This document shows, piece by piece, positions 8,769 to 19,009 of a stretch of 64,000 nucleotides of DNA. Numbering within the stretch: the stretch's first letter is position 1; each line of letters opens with the position of its first letter. The stretch is from Rhodobacteraceae bacterium IMCC1335 (GTDB taxonomy: Bacteria; Pseudomonadota; Alphaproteobacteria; Rhodobacterales; Rhodobacteraceae), in contig CP046864.1 of assembly GCA_039640495.1 (NCBI GenBank), positions 1,860,001-1,924,000 of the forward strand. The letters are read 5' to 3'. A program made the translations under genes and the position numbers. The notes under the pieces were generated by a model. That model made no database searches, was not told the origin of the DNA, and saw nothing but the letters and a program-made list of their open reading frames with translations.

Positions 8769-9701
8769 TTATGTATTAATCGCGGCGGATATATCATCAT
8801 GCGTTGCGATATTTCTACACGCAACTGCCCGATCAATGCGCCGCACCATCCCCGTAAGCGCTTTACCAGCGCCGATTTCCCAAATCTCTGACACTTTCTG
8901 CTCAATCATCCACTGCACCGATTCACGCCAGCGCACCGAAGCCGTAATCTGTTGAAACAACAACTCGCGAATTTCTTCAGGTGCCCTGACGGCTTCAGCT
9001 TTGACATTGCAGACCAACGGAACTTTTGGGGCCGTGATAGCGACCGTTGATAAGGCTTGCGCCATTTCTGCCGCCGCGGGGGCCATCAAATCGCAGTGAA
9101 ACGGAGCGCTTACCGGCAACAGCAAGGCGCGTTTCGCGCCCGCCTCTTTGGCCAAAACAATGGCTCTTTCCACCGCCCCTACATGACCCGATACGACAAC
9201 TTGACCTGGATCATTATCATTGGCGGCTTGACAGATATCGCCCTGTGCAGCCTCCGCCGCAAGCTTTGCAACAGCTGCAAAATCAAGGCCAAGGATAGCG
9301 GCCATCGCGCCAACGCCAACCGGCACCGCCGATTGCATTGCCTGCCCGCGTTTGCGCAACAGCCGCGCTGTATCGGCCACGGACAAAGCGCCTGCAATCG
9401 CCAAGGCCGAATATTCCCCTAAAGAATGGCCGGCCACATAATCAACACCGTCTAAGCCCAAACCCTCTGATTGCAACGCGCGAAACGCCGCCAAAGATGT
9501 GGCCATCAGCGCCGGTTGTGCGTTTTCGGTTAGGGTTAACTCGCTCAGGTCCCCTTCCCAGATCAACCCGCTCAGATTCTCGTTCAACGCGTCATCAACT
9601 TCCTGAAAAACGATTTTTGCCTCGGGATAGGTTTCAGATAACGCCCGCCCCATTCCGATCGTTTGAGCGCCCTGCCCTGGACAAACATATGCGCGTGCCA
9701 A
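8769..9701 (-). CDS. fabD: Malonyl CoA-acyl carrier protein transacylase
   Basis: 310 residues; transfers malonyl groups from CoA to ACP. The N-terminal PGQGAQTIGMG, nucleophilic serine in GHSLGE (near 92), and His in APFHCDLM (near 202) are all present. First gene of the fabD-fabG pair; about 100 bases separate it from the upstream amidase gene. Confidence 0.97.
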   Translation of the reverse strand: MARAYVCPGQGAQTIGMGRALSETYPEAKIVFQEVDDALNENLSGLIWEGDLSELTLTENAQPALMATSLAAFRALQSEGLGLDGVDYVAGHSLGEYSALAIAGALSVADTARLLRKRGQAMQSAVPVGVGAMAAILGLDFAAVAKLAAEAAQGDICQAANDNDPGQVVVSGHVGAVERAIVLAKEAGAKRALLLPVSAPFHCDLMAPAAAEMAQALSTVAITAPKVPLVCNVKAEAVRAPEEIRELLFQQITASVRWRESVQWMIEQKVSEIWEIGAGKALTGMVRRIDRAVACRNIATHDDISAAINT

Positions 9702-9798
9702 TGCTCTTTTCCTTTTTTATTGCTTTTGACCGAGATATCCAACCCAAGCGGGCGGTGCAATGCTTTTCACCAAAACCCGTTGATCCAGCACCATTGCT

Positions 9799-11223
9799 TT
9801 AAAGGCTGGGCGGCCTCAGCGAGGGCCAATCAGATTGTCTGTGCCAAGCCTCAGCCATGCATAATAGCTTTAAATCATCGCCCCTTGCGGCCATAAGCTG
9901 CAACCCGAAGGGCAATCCTGCAGCGCCAAAGCCAGCAGGAAGATTAACCACTGGCACCCCCAAAAGGCTGGCAGGCGTAACGATTTGCATCCAGCGATGA
10001 TAACTGTCCATAGGTTGCGCGTTTATATGGCTTGGATAGGCTAGGTTGGCTTTAAAAGGCCAAATCTGCGTTGAGGGCAAAATAATTGCATCATAGGTTT
10101 CAAGAAGTTTCATATATTTCTTAAACCAACTTGTGCGCAAAACGCTGGCCGCGTGCAGCTCTTGGCCGGTAAAGCTTAAACCGCGCTCTATTTCCCAAAT
10201 CGCCTCGGGTTTTAACAGCTTGCGGTGATCCGGCGCATGATAATGCGCGGCTTCTGAACAGGCAATTGCCCAGGATCGAAGGATGGTCCAACTTTGCCAA
10301 ATATCATCTAGGGAAAACGGAGCCTCAAGACTGTCAACATCCGCGCCCAGCTCTTTAAACGCATAAATCGCCGCGTCTGATGCGCTAATAAGTTCGGGTT
10401 CGATTTGCAATTGCCCCGACCAATCGCCCAGCCACGCCAGACGCTTTCCGTGCAAATTAGGCTGCATCAGATTTAAGTAATCTTGCGCCTCTAAACCTTG
10501 AGGTTGCCGCTTGTCACGCCCCGCTTGCACGCTTAAAAACGCCGCCAAATCGCGCGGTGACCGCGCCATGGGGCCCTGCGTGGCGTTTTGCTGCAAAAAC
10601 ATCTCAGCGCCAGGCTCAGAGGGCACCAAACCAAAACTTGGCCGAAATCCGTAGACATTGTTCCAGGCCGCGGGATTGCGCAAAGATCCCATCATATCCG
10701 AGCCATCTGCCAAAGGTAGCATGCGGGTAGAGAGCGCCACCGCAGCTCCGCCAGAGGATCCCCCTGCGCTTTTGCTCAGATCATAGGGGTTATAGGTTGT
10801 GCCATGAACCGTGTTGTATGTATGACTGCCAAGGCCAAACTCGGGCGTATTGGTTTTTCCAATGATGATCGCCCCCGCAGCGCGCACACGTGCAACCGCA
10901 ATATCATCTTTTTCTGCGATGTAATCTGCAAAGATCGCAGAGCCCATAGAGCTGGGCATGTCTTTGACATCATGTAGATCTTTAATCGCAATTGGCAGCC
11001 CATGCATCCAACCTGAGCGGCTTGATTTATCCGCCTGCGCCGCTTGGGCCAGCAGATCCGCCTCCTCGCGCAGGTATATTATGGCATTTACCTGCGGATT
11101 TATCGTTTTGATGCGGGCCAAGGTGTCCTGCATAAGCTCAACCGCGCTAATTTCGCGCCTGTTTAAGAGCTCTGCCTGCGCAAGCGCGCTTTTGAACAGG
11201 GCGCTCATTCGCGGCGGCTGCAT
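9799..11223 (-). CDS. Amidase signature family enzyme
   Basis: 474-residue GatA-like amidase. The Ser-cisSer-Lys machinery is visible: Lys in AIKDLHDV near residue 79 and the serine-rich stretch SAGGSSGGAAVAL near 150-162. The family hydrolyses amide bonds in diverse small molecules. It is not adjacent to gatB or gatC and lacks obvious GatA context, so it is more likely a catabolic or detoxifying amidase. An in-frame ATG at 11208 is an alternative start; neither has a strong ribosome binding site. The 135-base gap to prfB holds nothing recognised. Confidence 0.9.
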   Translation of the reverse strand: MQPPRMSALFKSALAQAELLNRREISAVELMQDTLARIKTINPQVNAIIYLREEADLLAQAAQADKSSRSGWMHGLPIAIKDLHDVKDMPSSMGSAIFADYIAEKDDIAVARVRAAGAIIIGKTNTPEFGLGSHTYNTVHGTTYNPYDLSKSAGGSSGGAAVALSTRMLPLADGSDMMGSLRNPAAWNNVYGFRPSFGLVPSEPGAEMFLQQNATQGPMARSPRDLAAFLSVQAGRDKRQPQGLEAQDYLNLMQPNLHGKRLAWLGDWSGQLQIEPELISASDAAIYAFKELGADVDSLEAPFSLDDIWQSWTILRSWAIACSEAAHYHAPDHRKLLKPEAIWEIERGLSFTGQELHAASVLRTSWFKKYMKLLETYDAIILPSTQIWPFKANLAYPSHINAQPMDSYHRWMQIVTPASLLGVPVVNLPAGFGAAGLPFGLQLMAARGDDLKLLCMAEAWHRQSDWPSLRPPSL

Positions 11224-11358
11224 TGGCTATATGCGCAACCGTGACGCGGAAAAAACACAGCTAGCATGTTCAGGCTGCCATACCCTAGTGTTGTGGCGCA
11301 GCAGCGCATTTAATGGGCCTTCCAAGGTTGCAAGAATATGCACCTGATAACGCCGCGC

Positions 11359-12486
11359 TCAGTCAAGATCACTGGCCTCTGCCCTCGTTTTTCCTGATAC
11401 GTCCTGCGCCAAAGTGGCCGCCATGAATGCGTCTAAATCCCCATCCAAAACCCCTTTTGTGTCAGAGGTTTCATGTCCCGTGCGCAGATCTTTCACCATC
11501 TGATAAGGTTGCAAAACGTAAGATCGAATTTGATTGCCCCAACCGGCATCGCCTTTATTCTCATGGGCTTCGTTAATAGCAGAATTACGGCGGTCTAACT
11601 CCATTTGATAAAGCCGAGACTTCAAGGCTTTCATCGCAATATCACGGTTTTGATGTTGCGATTTTTCTGAGCTGGTGACCACGATGCCTGTTGGATGATG
11701 GGTGATGCGCACCGCAGAATCGGTGGTGTTCACATGCTGCCCCCCGGCCCCGGACGAGCGGTATGTATCTATGCGTATATCTGCAGGGTTGACCTCAATA
11801 TCAATATTATCATCCACCACGGGATAGACCCAAACCGAGCAAAAAGATGTGTGACGCTTAGCGGCGGAATCAAAAGGAGAAATACGCACCAAACGGTGCA
11901 CCCCGCTTTCAGATTTTAACCATCCATAAGCGTTTTGACCGCTAATCTTATAGGTCACCGATTTAATGCCAGCCTCTTCCCCGGGCGTTTCGGATTGCAT
12001 TTCGATTTTATAACCAGCTTTTTCAGACCATCGCAGATACATCCGCGCCAGCATCGAGGCCCAATCGCAGCTTTCAGTGCCTCCCGCGCCGGAATGCACT
12101 TCGAGAAACGTATCATTGCTGTCGGCCTCTCCGTTCAATAAGGCTTCCAGTTCTTTTGCAGCGGCTTTCTTAGCCAGTTCGACCAAAGCGTTTTGGGCAT
12201 CAGCAATCACTTCTTGATCGTCTTCCATCTCGCCCAATTCGATCATTTCAATATTGTCATTCAGATCTTGCGCGATACTGTTATGAACTGCCACCGCATC
12301 CACAAGGCTCTGGCGTTCGCGCATCAATTTCTGCGCGCTGTCTGGATTGTTCCAGAGGTCAGGATCTTCTACCCGCGCGTTGAATTCTTCCAGTCGATGC
12401 GAAACGGTGTCCCAATTTAAGCGTTGCCGAAGCAAGGCCAATGATTTGTTGATTTCAGATACAGTCGTTACGATGTCAGCGCGCAT
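11359..12486 (-). CDS. prfB: Peptide chain release factor 2
   Basis: 375 residues; recognises UGA and UAA and triggers peptide release. The SPF stop-recognition tripeptide is in RISPFDS near residue 202 and the catalytic GGQ in GAGGQHVN near 248. The gene is a single uninterrupted frame from an ATG, with no in-frame UGA or programmed +1 frameshift near codon 25, unlike E. coli prfB. It lies 97 bases after mrcA on the same strand, as in other Rhodobacteraceae. Confidence 0.97.
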   Translation of the reverse strand: MRADIVTTVSEINKSLALLRQRLNWDTVSHRLEEFNARVEDPDLWNNPDSAQKLMRERQSLVDAVAVHNSIAQDLNDNIEMIELGEMEDDQEVIADAQNALVELAKKAAAKELEALLNGEADSNDTFLEVHSGAGGTESCDWASMLARMYLRWSEKAGYKIEMQSETPGEEAGIKSVTYKISGQNAYGWLKSESGVHRLVRISPFDSAAKRHTSFCSVWVYPVVDDNIDIEVNPADIRIDTYRSSGAGGQHVNTTDSAVRITHHPTGIVVTSSEKSQHQNRDIAMKALKSRLYQMELDRRNSAINEAHENKGDAGWGNQIRSYVLQPYQMVKDLRTGHETSDTKGVLDGDLDAFMAATLAQDVSGKTRAEASDLD

Positions 12487-12583
12487 AGGCTTCCCAGTTT
12501 TAAAGCGTTGCGCTAGGGTTTACAGAAGCCAGCCCGAACTGACAAGACGAGCGCTTTTGCTTTGGCAACCGTCCTTGCAACCT

Positions 12584-15133
12584 TCAATACAACCCCCCAG
12601 AGCTCAGTGTGCCAATGCTGGCTTTGGGCCCAACCTTTACGCTTTTTCCTGAAGATGTCTGGATTTCGCGGCTGATTTGTTCTTCGGTATCTACGCGCTC
12701 AAAATTGCTGCCCATCGCGAATCCCCCGTCAAAAGCCACCCCAAATATTGGCTCTTCGCCGTCACGAAAAAATTCGGCAACAACGTGGTCACCTTCGGCG
12801 TCATCAGCAAGGCGCGCGCCCGTGAAGCGATCAATATTTATAAATTGCCCTTCCTCTGGCACGATAAATGGCCCGCCGCCGAATTTTTCTGTGGCAGCTT
12901 GCATAAATTCATTGAAGACCGGACCGCACATGCCGCCGCCAAAAGCGCGTTTTCCGAGCGGTTTGGGCAAATCATGTCCAATATAACAACCGGCCACGAA
13001 ATTACTGGTAAACCCAACAAACCAAACGTCTTTTGACTGGTTCGTTGTGCCGGTTTTACCCGCTGCAGGCACCCCTAAGTTGATGCTGTTGCTCGCTGTC
13101 CCTCGATCTACAACGCCCTGCATCATCGAGGTGAGTTGATACGCGGTTGTCGCATCCATGATACGCTCGCGATTCGAAACGATCAGCGGCGCGCGATTTG
13201 CAGGAATTGTCTCAAACCCACATTCAAAGCACTCGCGTTCATCATGGCTGTAGATGGTTTTTCCATACCGATCTTGAATCCGATCCACCAAGGTGGGTTG
13301 CACGCGTTCTCCGCCATTGGCAAACATCGCATAAGCGGCCACCATTTTGTATAGGGTGGTCTCTTGCGCGCCTAAAGAATTCGCCAAAAACGGGTTCATG
13401 CGATCATAAACGCCAAAGCGCTCGGCATAATCACCAATCACATCCATCCCAACTTCCTGAGCCAAACGAATGGTCATCAAATTGCGAGACTGTTCGATGC
13501 CAGTGCGCAACGGCGTTGGTCCGTAAAACTTATCTGATGAGTTGCGCGGCGTCCACAACCCTTGCGGCGTATCAATTTCGATCGGTGCATCAATCACGAT
13601 TGTTGCGGGTGAATAGCCACTATCAAGCGCTGCGGCGTAAACAAAGGGCTTAAAACTTGAGCCTGGCTGCCGGTCTGCTTGGGTCGCGCGGTTATAAACC
13701 GACGCTTCATAAGAAAACCCGCCCTGCATTGAAATAACCCGGCCTGTATTGACATCCATGGCCATAAACGCCCCCTGCACTTCTGATACTTGGCGCAAGG
13801 ACCATCGTTCAAACGCGCCCTCCTCATCCAGAAGGGCCCGCACCAAAACCACATCGCCCAGCGACAAAAGATCAGAGGCGCGTTTGGCTTTTTGGCCGAG
13901 GCTGCCATCGGCCTTTTGTTTGCTGGCCCAAGTGACGTCACGCGAGGGAATCCAATGCCCGTCTTCATCATCTTCAACGCCTTCAATGCCGATTTGCGCC
14001 GATTTTTTGCCAAGTCGAAGAACAACAGCTGGATACCATTGGCCATCCAGCTTTATTCCGCGTGGCACCTCAATATCGCTTAGCGCTGCGCGCCACTGGT
14101 CTTCGCTGGTTAGCCGCTCAGGCTCAATTGAAAGGCCGGTTCCGCGCCAAATGCCTTGAGCCCGGTCATAGGATTCAAGCGCGCGTTGAAGCGCAATTTC
14201 CGCCACAGTTTGCAATTCAGGATCAAAGGTGGCGCGGACGGTCATACCCCCTGAGAAAAACGCCTCTTCGCCAAAATCAGCGCTTAATTGGCGTCGAATT
14301 TCATCGCTAAAATACCCTCGGCGCGGCAAAGCTGATCGAAAGCTTATAAAATCTCCATTTTGGACCGACAGCAAAGGTTGCGCCGCCTCCGCGCGATAGG
14401 CCGCCTCTTCCAAAAAGCCATTTTGCCACATTTCCTTCAACACGTAATTGCGACGCTCGAGCAAGCGCTGTTTGCGCCGGACGGGATGAAAATCGGACGG
14501 GGCTTTGGGCAGAGAGGCTAAAAAAGCCGCTTCATGAGGGGCCAACTCATCCAAGGTTTTATTAAAATAGGTTTGTGCCGCTGCCGTCACGCCATATGAG
14601 TTTTGGCCTAAGAAAATCTCGTTTAAATAAAGCTCTAAAATACGCTCTTTATCCAAGGTGTTTTCAATTCGCGTGGCCAGAATGATCTCTTTGATCTTAC
14701 GCTCAGCGCGACGCGACCCATCCAATAAAAAGTTCTTCATCACCTGCTGCGTGATGGTTGAGGCCCCTCTGACCCTGCGCCCACCAGAGCGCGCGGCATC
14801 AACTGCCGCAGATAGAATGCCACGCAAATCATAGCCTGGATGCGAATAAAAATTCTTATCTTCGGCAGAAATAAAGGCTTGTTTGATCAGAAGCGGCACA
14901 TCCTGGGCTCCGGTAAACAACCGACGTTCGCGCGCAAATTCATCGACAATACGACCTTCACCAGAATAAATCCGGCTAATGGTGGGCGGTTTATATTGCG
15001 CCAATGATTCATGTGAAGGAAGATCACGGCCATAAATCCAAAACACTGCTCCGATTGTTAACGCAAAAGCAACAACCGACATCGTCAAGAACGTAAACAC
15101 ACCCCCAAAAAAAGATAAAACAATACGTAGCAT
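12584..15133 (-). CDS. mrcA: Penicillin-binding protein 1A, bifunctional transglycosylase/transpeptidase
   Basis: 849-residue class A PBP that polymerises and cross-links peptidoglycan. An N-terminal membrane anchor (about 5-30) precedes the GT51 domain with EDKNFYSHPG near residue 90 and GASTITQQVMKN. An OB-like insert follows, then the transpeptidase domain with the SxxK nucleophile in GSSFKPF (near 492), SRN near 545 and KTGTT near 692. The order amiC-mrcA-prfB places two wall enzymes together; 78 bases separate it from amiC upstream. Confidence 0.96.
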   Translation of the reverse strand: MLRIVLSFFGGVFTFLTMSVVAFALTIGAVFWIYGRDLPSHESLAQYKPPTISRIYSGEGRIVDEFARERRLFTGAQDVPLLIKQAFISAEDKNFYSHPGYDLRGILSAAVDAARSGGRRVRGASTITQQVMKNFLLDGSRRAERKIKEIILATRIENTLDKERILELYLNEIFLGQNSYGVTAAAQTYFNKTLDELAPHEAAFLASLPKAPSDFHPVRRKQRLLERRNYVLKEMWQNGFLEEAAYRAEAAQPLLSVQNGDFISFRSALPRRGYFSDEIRRQLSADFGEEAFFSGGMTVRATFDPELQTVAEIALQRALESYDRAQGIWRGTGLSIEPERLTSEDQWRAALSDIEVPRGIKLDGQWYPAVVLRLGKKSAQIGIEGVEDDEDGHWIPSRDVTWASKQKADGSLGQKAKRASDLLSLGDVVLVRALLDEEGAFERWSLRQVSEVQGAFMAMDVNTGRVISMQGGFSYEASVYNRATQADRQPGSSFKPFVYAAALDSGYSPATIVIDAPIEIDTPQGLWTPRNSSDKFYGPTPLRTGIEQSRNLMTIRLAQEVGMDVIGDYAERFGVYDRMNPFLANSLGAQETTLYKMVAAYAMFANGGERVQPTLVDRIQDRYGKTIYSHDERECFECGFETIPANRAPLIVSNRERIMDATTAYQLTSMMQGVVDRGTASNSINLGVPAAGKTGTTNQSKDVWFVGFTSNFVAGCYIGHDLPKPLGKRAFGGGMCGPVFNEFMQAATEKFGGGPFIVPEEGQFINIDRFTGARLADDAEGDHVVAEFFRDGEEPIFGVAFDGGFAMGSNFERVDTEEQISREIQTSSGKSVKVGPKASIGTLSSGGLY

Positions 15134-15211
15134 TGCCCGCCCTAAATTAGTCCCCGTCTTATAAGCAGGCTTTGACCTGGGGTCAAAAGGCTTCGATCAA
15201 ACTCGTTCAAT

Positions 15212-16477
15212 TCACCGCCTACGCAAAGGCGCGATTTGCTTTTCTTGCGCATACCAAATCATCACGCCAAGCCTAACGCCTTCGGCAAATCTCGCCCGCC
15301 ATTCAGCATTTTGAAGATTTGCCAGATCCGTTTCTGTGGACATAAAACCCGCTTCAATCAAAATCGCCGGAATATCAGCGCCTTTTAAAACCGAAAATCC
15401 CGCTTTACGCAAAGGTTTTGCATTGAGCCCTCCCAAGACGCGGGACAATCCTTTCACGACAGATTCTGCCAAAATTTCCGAGCTTTGCATATTTTCCAAG
15501 CGGCTCAAATCCAAAAGCGCCATCGCAACATCTTCATCAATCGCGTTTAAATCCACGCCCTGCAGCACAGAATCGGGTTCATGGCGCAACACCAATGATT
15601 GCGAGGCGCTTTCAGACGCCAGTGCAGGCAAAGTGTAGACCGTGGTTCCATAAGCCGTTCCCTCGACCAACGCATCCGCATGCAAAGAAATAATAAGATC
15701 CGCTTTTACAGCTTGCGCCAACGAAACGCGCGCTTCGAGCGGTACAAATTTATCCTCCAAACGCGACAAAACGACATCTACGCCCTCAACGCGTAGCAAA
15801 CTTTCTTTCAACTCTTTCGCCAAGCTTAGCATCAAGCCAGCTTCATTCACATCGCCAACTATAGCCCCTGGGTCGATCCCGCCATGGCCCGGATCAATCA
15901 GAACCGTCAATCGATTTTCTGTTAAAGTCGGCGCCTTCACTGCGGATTTCAAGGCAAGCTCTAGTTCTGAATTTGTAGCTTTTTGCAGCGCAAAAAGCGA
16001 AAATTCAACCATCGTGACCGGCGTTAACACCAAGTTCAGCACGGCAGAACCATCAGATGTGTTTACATTCAAATCGGCCGTTTCAAGGCGCATCGGCGAT
16101 GTCAGGTCGAACCGCAGGACTGAAAGCTGCGAAGGGGATTCAAAATAGGTAACTTGCTTGATTTCTTTGCTTTTATTAAAGTCATAACTGCTTATATCAA
16201 TGGGATAAAGCGCATTAAATTCAACCTCCATCCGCAGTGGGTCTTGCAGAAAATAGACCCGATAAGGCACGCCTTGGCTAAGATTTAAATTTATCCGTAC
16301 GCCATCCCATAACAGATCCTCGACGCTGCTGTCCTTGACGCGTAAGCGGGCCAAGCCTTGGATGGCCGGCACGCTTATATCCATGGTTTCTTTTGCTTGC
16401 GTCATGCCCGTGCAGAAACCGGTAACTGGGGCCAGCAACGTTGTTAAAGCCAGCAGATTGCGAAGAAACCAAATCAT
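15212..16477 (-). CDS. amiC: N-acetylmuramoyl-L-alanine amidase with AMIN domain
   Basis: 421 residues. A signal peptide (ending near FCTG) leads to an N-terminal AMIN domain (about 35-140) that targets the septum, then an Amidase_3 zinc domain (about 190-410). Zinc and catalytic residues are visible in IDPGHGGIDPG, ISLHADA and LIEAGFMS. The family splits daughter-cell peptidoglycan in the periplasm. The ATG overlaps the aminotransferase stop (ATGA), so translation may be coupled to that gene, which is itself frameshifted. Confidence 0.93.
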   Translation of the reverse strand: MIWFLRNLLALTTLLAPVTGFCTGMTQAKETMDISVPAIQGLARLRVKDSSVEDLLWDGVRINLNLSQGVPYRVYFLQDPLRMEVEFNALYPIDISSYDFNKSKEIKQVTYFESPSQLSVLRFDLTSPMRLETADLNVNTSDGSAVLNLVLTPVTMVEFSLFALQKATNSELELALKSAVKAPTLTENRLTVLIDPGHGGIDPGAIVGDVNEAGLMLSLAKELKESLLRVEGVDVVLSRLEDKFVPLEARVSLAQAVKADLIISLHADALVEGTAYGTTVYTLPALASESASQSLVLRHEPDSVLQGVDLNAIDEDVAMALLDLSRLENMQSSEILAESVVKGLSRVLGGLNAKPLRKAGFSVLKGADIPAILIEAGFMSTETDLANLQNAEWRARFAEGVRLGVMIWYAQEKQIAPLRRR

Positions 16478-17630
16478 GCCGCAAAGCCTTTCTTCTGCAT
16501 AAATTGCTTTAATCTATGCAACCCTTCTTGAATATCTTCGCTGCTGCCGGCGTAAGAAAACCGCAAACTTCCCGCCCCGCGCTGGGTGTCAAAATCCAAA
16601 CCTGGCGTAACGGCCACGCCCGCCTCCTGCAAAATCTCGCGAGCGAAAGACAGGCTGTCGGATGTCAGATGCGAGATATCAGCATAAATATAAAAAGCAC
16701 CATCCGGAGGCGCGATGCGATCAAATCCAGCCTCTGGCAAGCCATCAATCATCAGGCGGCGGTTTTTCTCGTAGACGGCTTTATATGCGATCAACTCTTC
16801 GCGGCACTCCATTGCAGCAAGCGCCACAACTTGGCTGGCATGCGGCGCGCAGATAAACATATTTTGCGCCAAACGTTCAACCTGACGAATGTGGTTTTCG
16901 GGCACCACCATCCAGCCAACGCGCCATCCCGTCATCGAAAAGTATTTCGAAAATGAATTTATCACGTAGCAATTATTGGTTATCTCTAATGCGCTTACCG
17001 CCTTGGTTTCATATTCAATTCCGTGATAAATTTCATCGCTTATAAAGGCCGTTTCACTGCGCTCAGTGGCCTCAATCAATGCGCCCAATTCCCCCCCGAT
17101 AGCATCGTTCCGGTTGGGTTGGACGGTGAGGCAACCAGCAATCCGTTCAAGCTTAAATCTGCAAGATCGGTAGGATGCGGTTGAAACTTATTTGCAGCGC
17201 TTGTTGGAATATCCACCGCAGTTAAATCAAGAGCTTTTAAAATTTGTCGGTAACTGGGATAGCCCGGCGCGCCAATACCTACCCGCTCTCCAGCATCAAA
17301 CAAGGATGTAAAGGATAATAAAAACCCAGCAGATGAACCCGACGTTACAATCACCCGCTTTGAGTCCAAATCAACATCATACCATTCGCCATAGAGATCA
17401 GCGATCTTAGCGCGCAGTTCGGGCAAACCAAGCGCAACCGTATAACCCATCGCGGTTGCATTTAAACTATCGCGCAACGCGTTTCTGGCCCCCAAGGGCG
17501 CCGGAGTTGCGGGTTGCCCGACTTCCATATGAATAATATGGCGTCCCGCCGCCTCTGCCTGACGCGCAGCTTCCATCACATCCATCACAATAAAGGGATC
17601 TACGGCGCCACGGGTTGAGTTTTTCATCAT
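16474..17630 (-). pseudogene. Class I/II pyridoxal-phosphate aminotransferase, frameshifted
   Basis: Two adjoining frames make one aminotransferase of usual length (about 385 residues). The first part (17630 to about 17097) carries GSSAGFLL and the SPSNPTGTM substrate segment, then reads into a stop after the aberrant tail GGNWAH. The second part carries ISDEIYHG and the PLP lysine in NSFSKYFSMTGWR. The break is at a run of seven G (minus strand; C at 17091-17097). Restoring one G gives MLSGGELGALIEA, which joins the halves with no gap. It could be a decayed gene, a slippage-expressed gene or a sequencing error. Family members transaminate aspartate, alanine or related amino acids; substrate is not predictable here. 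Confidence 0.85.
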
Positions 17631-17684
17631 ATCAATCCAAACTCTAAATTAGTGAGTGAACTTCCTGATCTATAGGCGGCTTCG

Positions 17685-18989
17685 ATGCGAATAATCAACA
17701 GTTTCATTGTGTTAATAGTCCTCTTTTTAACACCAGCCCCCGCCACAGCAATATCCTTGTTACGCGATTCTGATATTGAGCATGGGCTTCAGCAATTGGC
17801 GCGCCCCATTTTGCAGGCCGCAGATCTGCCCAGCGAACGGGTGAAGGTATTGGTGGTCGATGATCTTCAATTGAATGCGTTTGTTATCGACAATCATCAC
17901 ATATTTCTTAATGCGGGCATGGTCTTGAAAACAAACTCGGCCAGTATGCTGCAATCAATCATCGCACATGAAGCGGCTCATATTGCAAATGGTCATATCG
18001 CCCGAAGAGCAAAGAATATCAAAACGGCCCGCAGCGCCGCCGGATTTGGCATGGCGCTGGGCATAGCGGCTGGCGCCGCGGGTGGGAATGTTGCGCTTGG
18101 AACCGGTTTGGCCATCGGCTTAAACAGCTCGGCAGAGCGGAATTTTCTAGCCTATAATCGCAGCGAAGAAAGCTCGGCCGATCAATCCGCCATGCAATAT
18201 ATGCGCCGCGCAGGCATCAGCCTGCAGGGGATGGCGGATGTTTTAGAAATCTTTTCTGGTCAGGAAAGCTTATTACCAGCGCGCCAAGACACCTACTTGC
18301 GCTCGCATCCGCTCAGCCGCGAACGGCTGCGCCAAGCACGCTCAAATGCGGCAACACAATCTTCTAGCAAGCCAGATTTATCCGCAGAATATTGGCACGC
18401 AAGAACCAAAGCCAAATTGGCGGCGTTTTTGAGACCACCTTCAACGATTTTGGCGCGAGATCAACGAAAACTTCCTAAGGATCTTCGAGCAATAAGTCTG
18501 GCGATTGCACTGTCGCGGCAAGGCAAATTATCAGAGGCGCTTAACCAGTTGAGGATTGCGCAAGGAATAAGGCCAAGAGATCCCTATTATCAAGAGCTTT
18601 ACGCAGAGCTTTTAATGCGAAATCAAAAGTTTTCAGCTGCTGTAACAGCCTATGAGAAAGCGGTGGCAATGGCCCCCAAGGATTCATTGATTTTGGCAGG
18701 TTATGGACGCGCCTTGCTGGCCAATAATCAGATATCAATGGCGTTAAAAACGCTCGAAAACGCTCGCGCTGGCGACTTTAGAAGCACCAAATTATTGCGC
18801 GATTTGGCTGTTGCCTATGCGCGATCAAACAAACCAGAAATGGCGGCCTTGGTGACAGCAGAGCGCTTTGCGTTGCAGGGGCGGCTAAAAGATGCAAAGG
18901 TTCACGCTCGGCGTGCTGTTTTGGGTTTGCCAACCGGTTCTCCTGCATGGCAAAAAGCGCAAGACATACTTAATATCAGCACCAAGTAG
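17685..18989 (+). CDS. M48-family metallopeptidase with C-terminal TPR repeats (BepA-like)
   Basis: 434 residues. An N-terminal signal peptide (cleavage near PATA, about residue 22) exports it to the periplasm. The zinc motif is HEAAH at residues 95-99 with the third ligand region EESSADQ near 165. A glycine/alanine-rich helix (about 118-145) follows. The C-terminal part (about 260-425) has repeated TPR-like helices. BepA/LoiP-type proteins degrade or chaperone misassembled outer-membrane proteins. It is divergent from the aminotransferase and 20 bases upstream of the DsbA-like gene, so the two are probably co-transcribed for envelope protein quality control. Confidence 0.92.
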   Translation: MRIINSFIVLIVLFLTPAPATAISLLRDSDIEHGLQQLARPILQAADLPSERVKVLVVDDLQLNAFVIDNHHIFLNAGMVLKTNSASMLQSIIAHEAAHIANGHIARRAKNIKTARSAAGFGMALGIAAGAAGGNVALGTGLAIGLNSSAERNFLAYNRSEESSADQSAMQYMRRAGISLQGMADVLEIFSGQESLLPARQDTYLRSHPLSRERLRQARSNAATQSSSKPDLSAEYWHARTKAKLAAFLRPPSTILARDQRKLPKDLRAISLAIALSRQGKLSEALNQLRIAQGIRPRDPYYQELYAELLMRNQKFSAAVTAYEKAVAMAPKDSLILAGYGRALLANNQISMALKTLENARAGDFRSTKLLRDLAVAYARSNKPEMAALVTAERFALQGRLKDAKVHARRAVLGLPTGSPAWQKAQDILNISTK

Positions 18990-19009
18990 ACAGATCACAA
19001 GGATTTATA

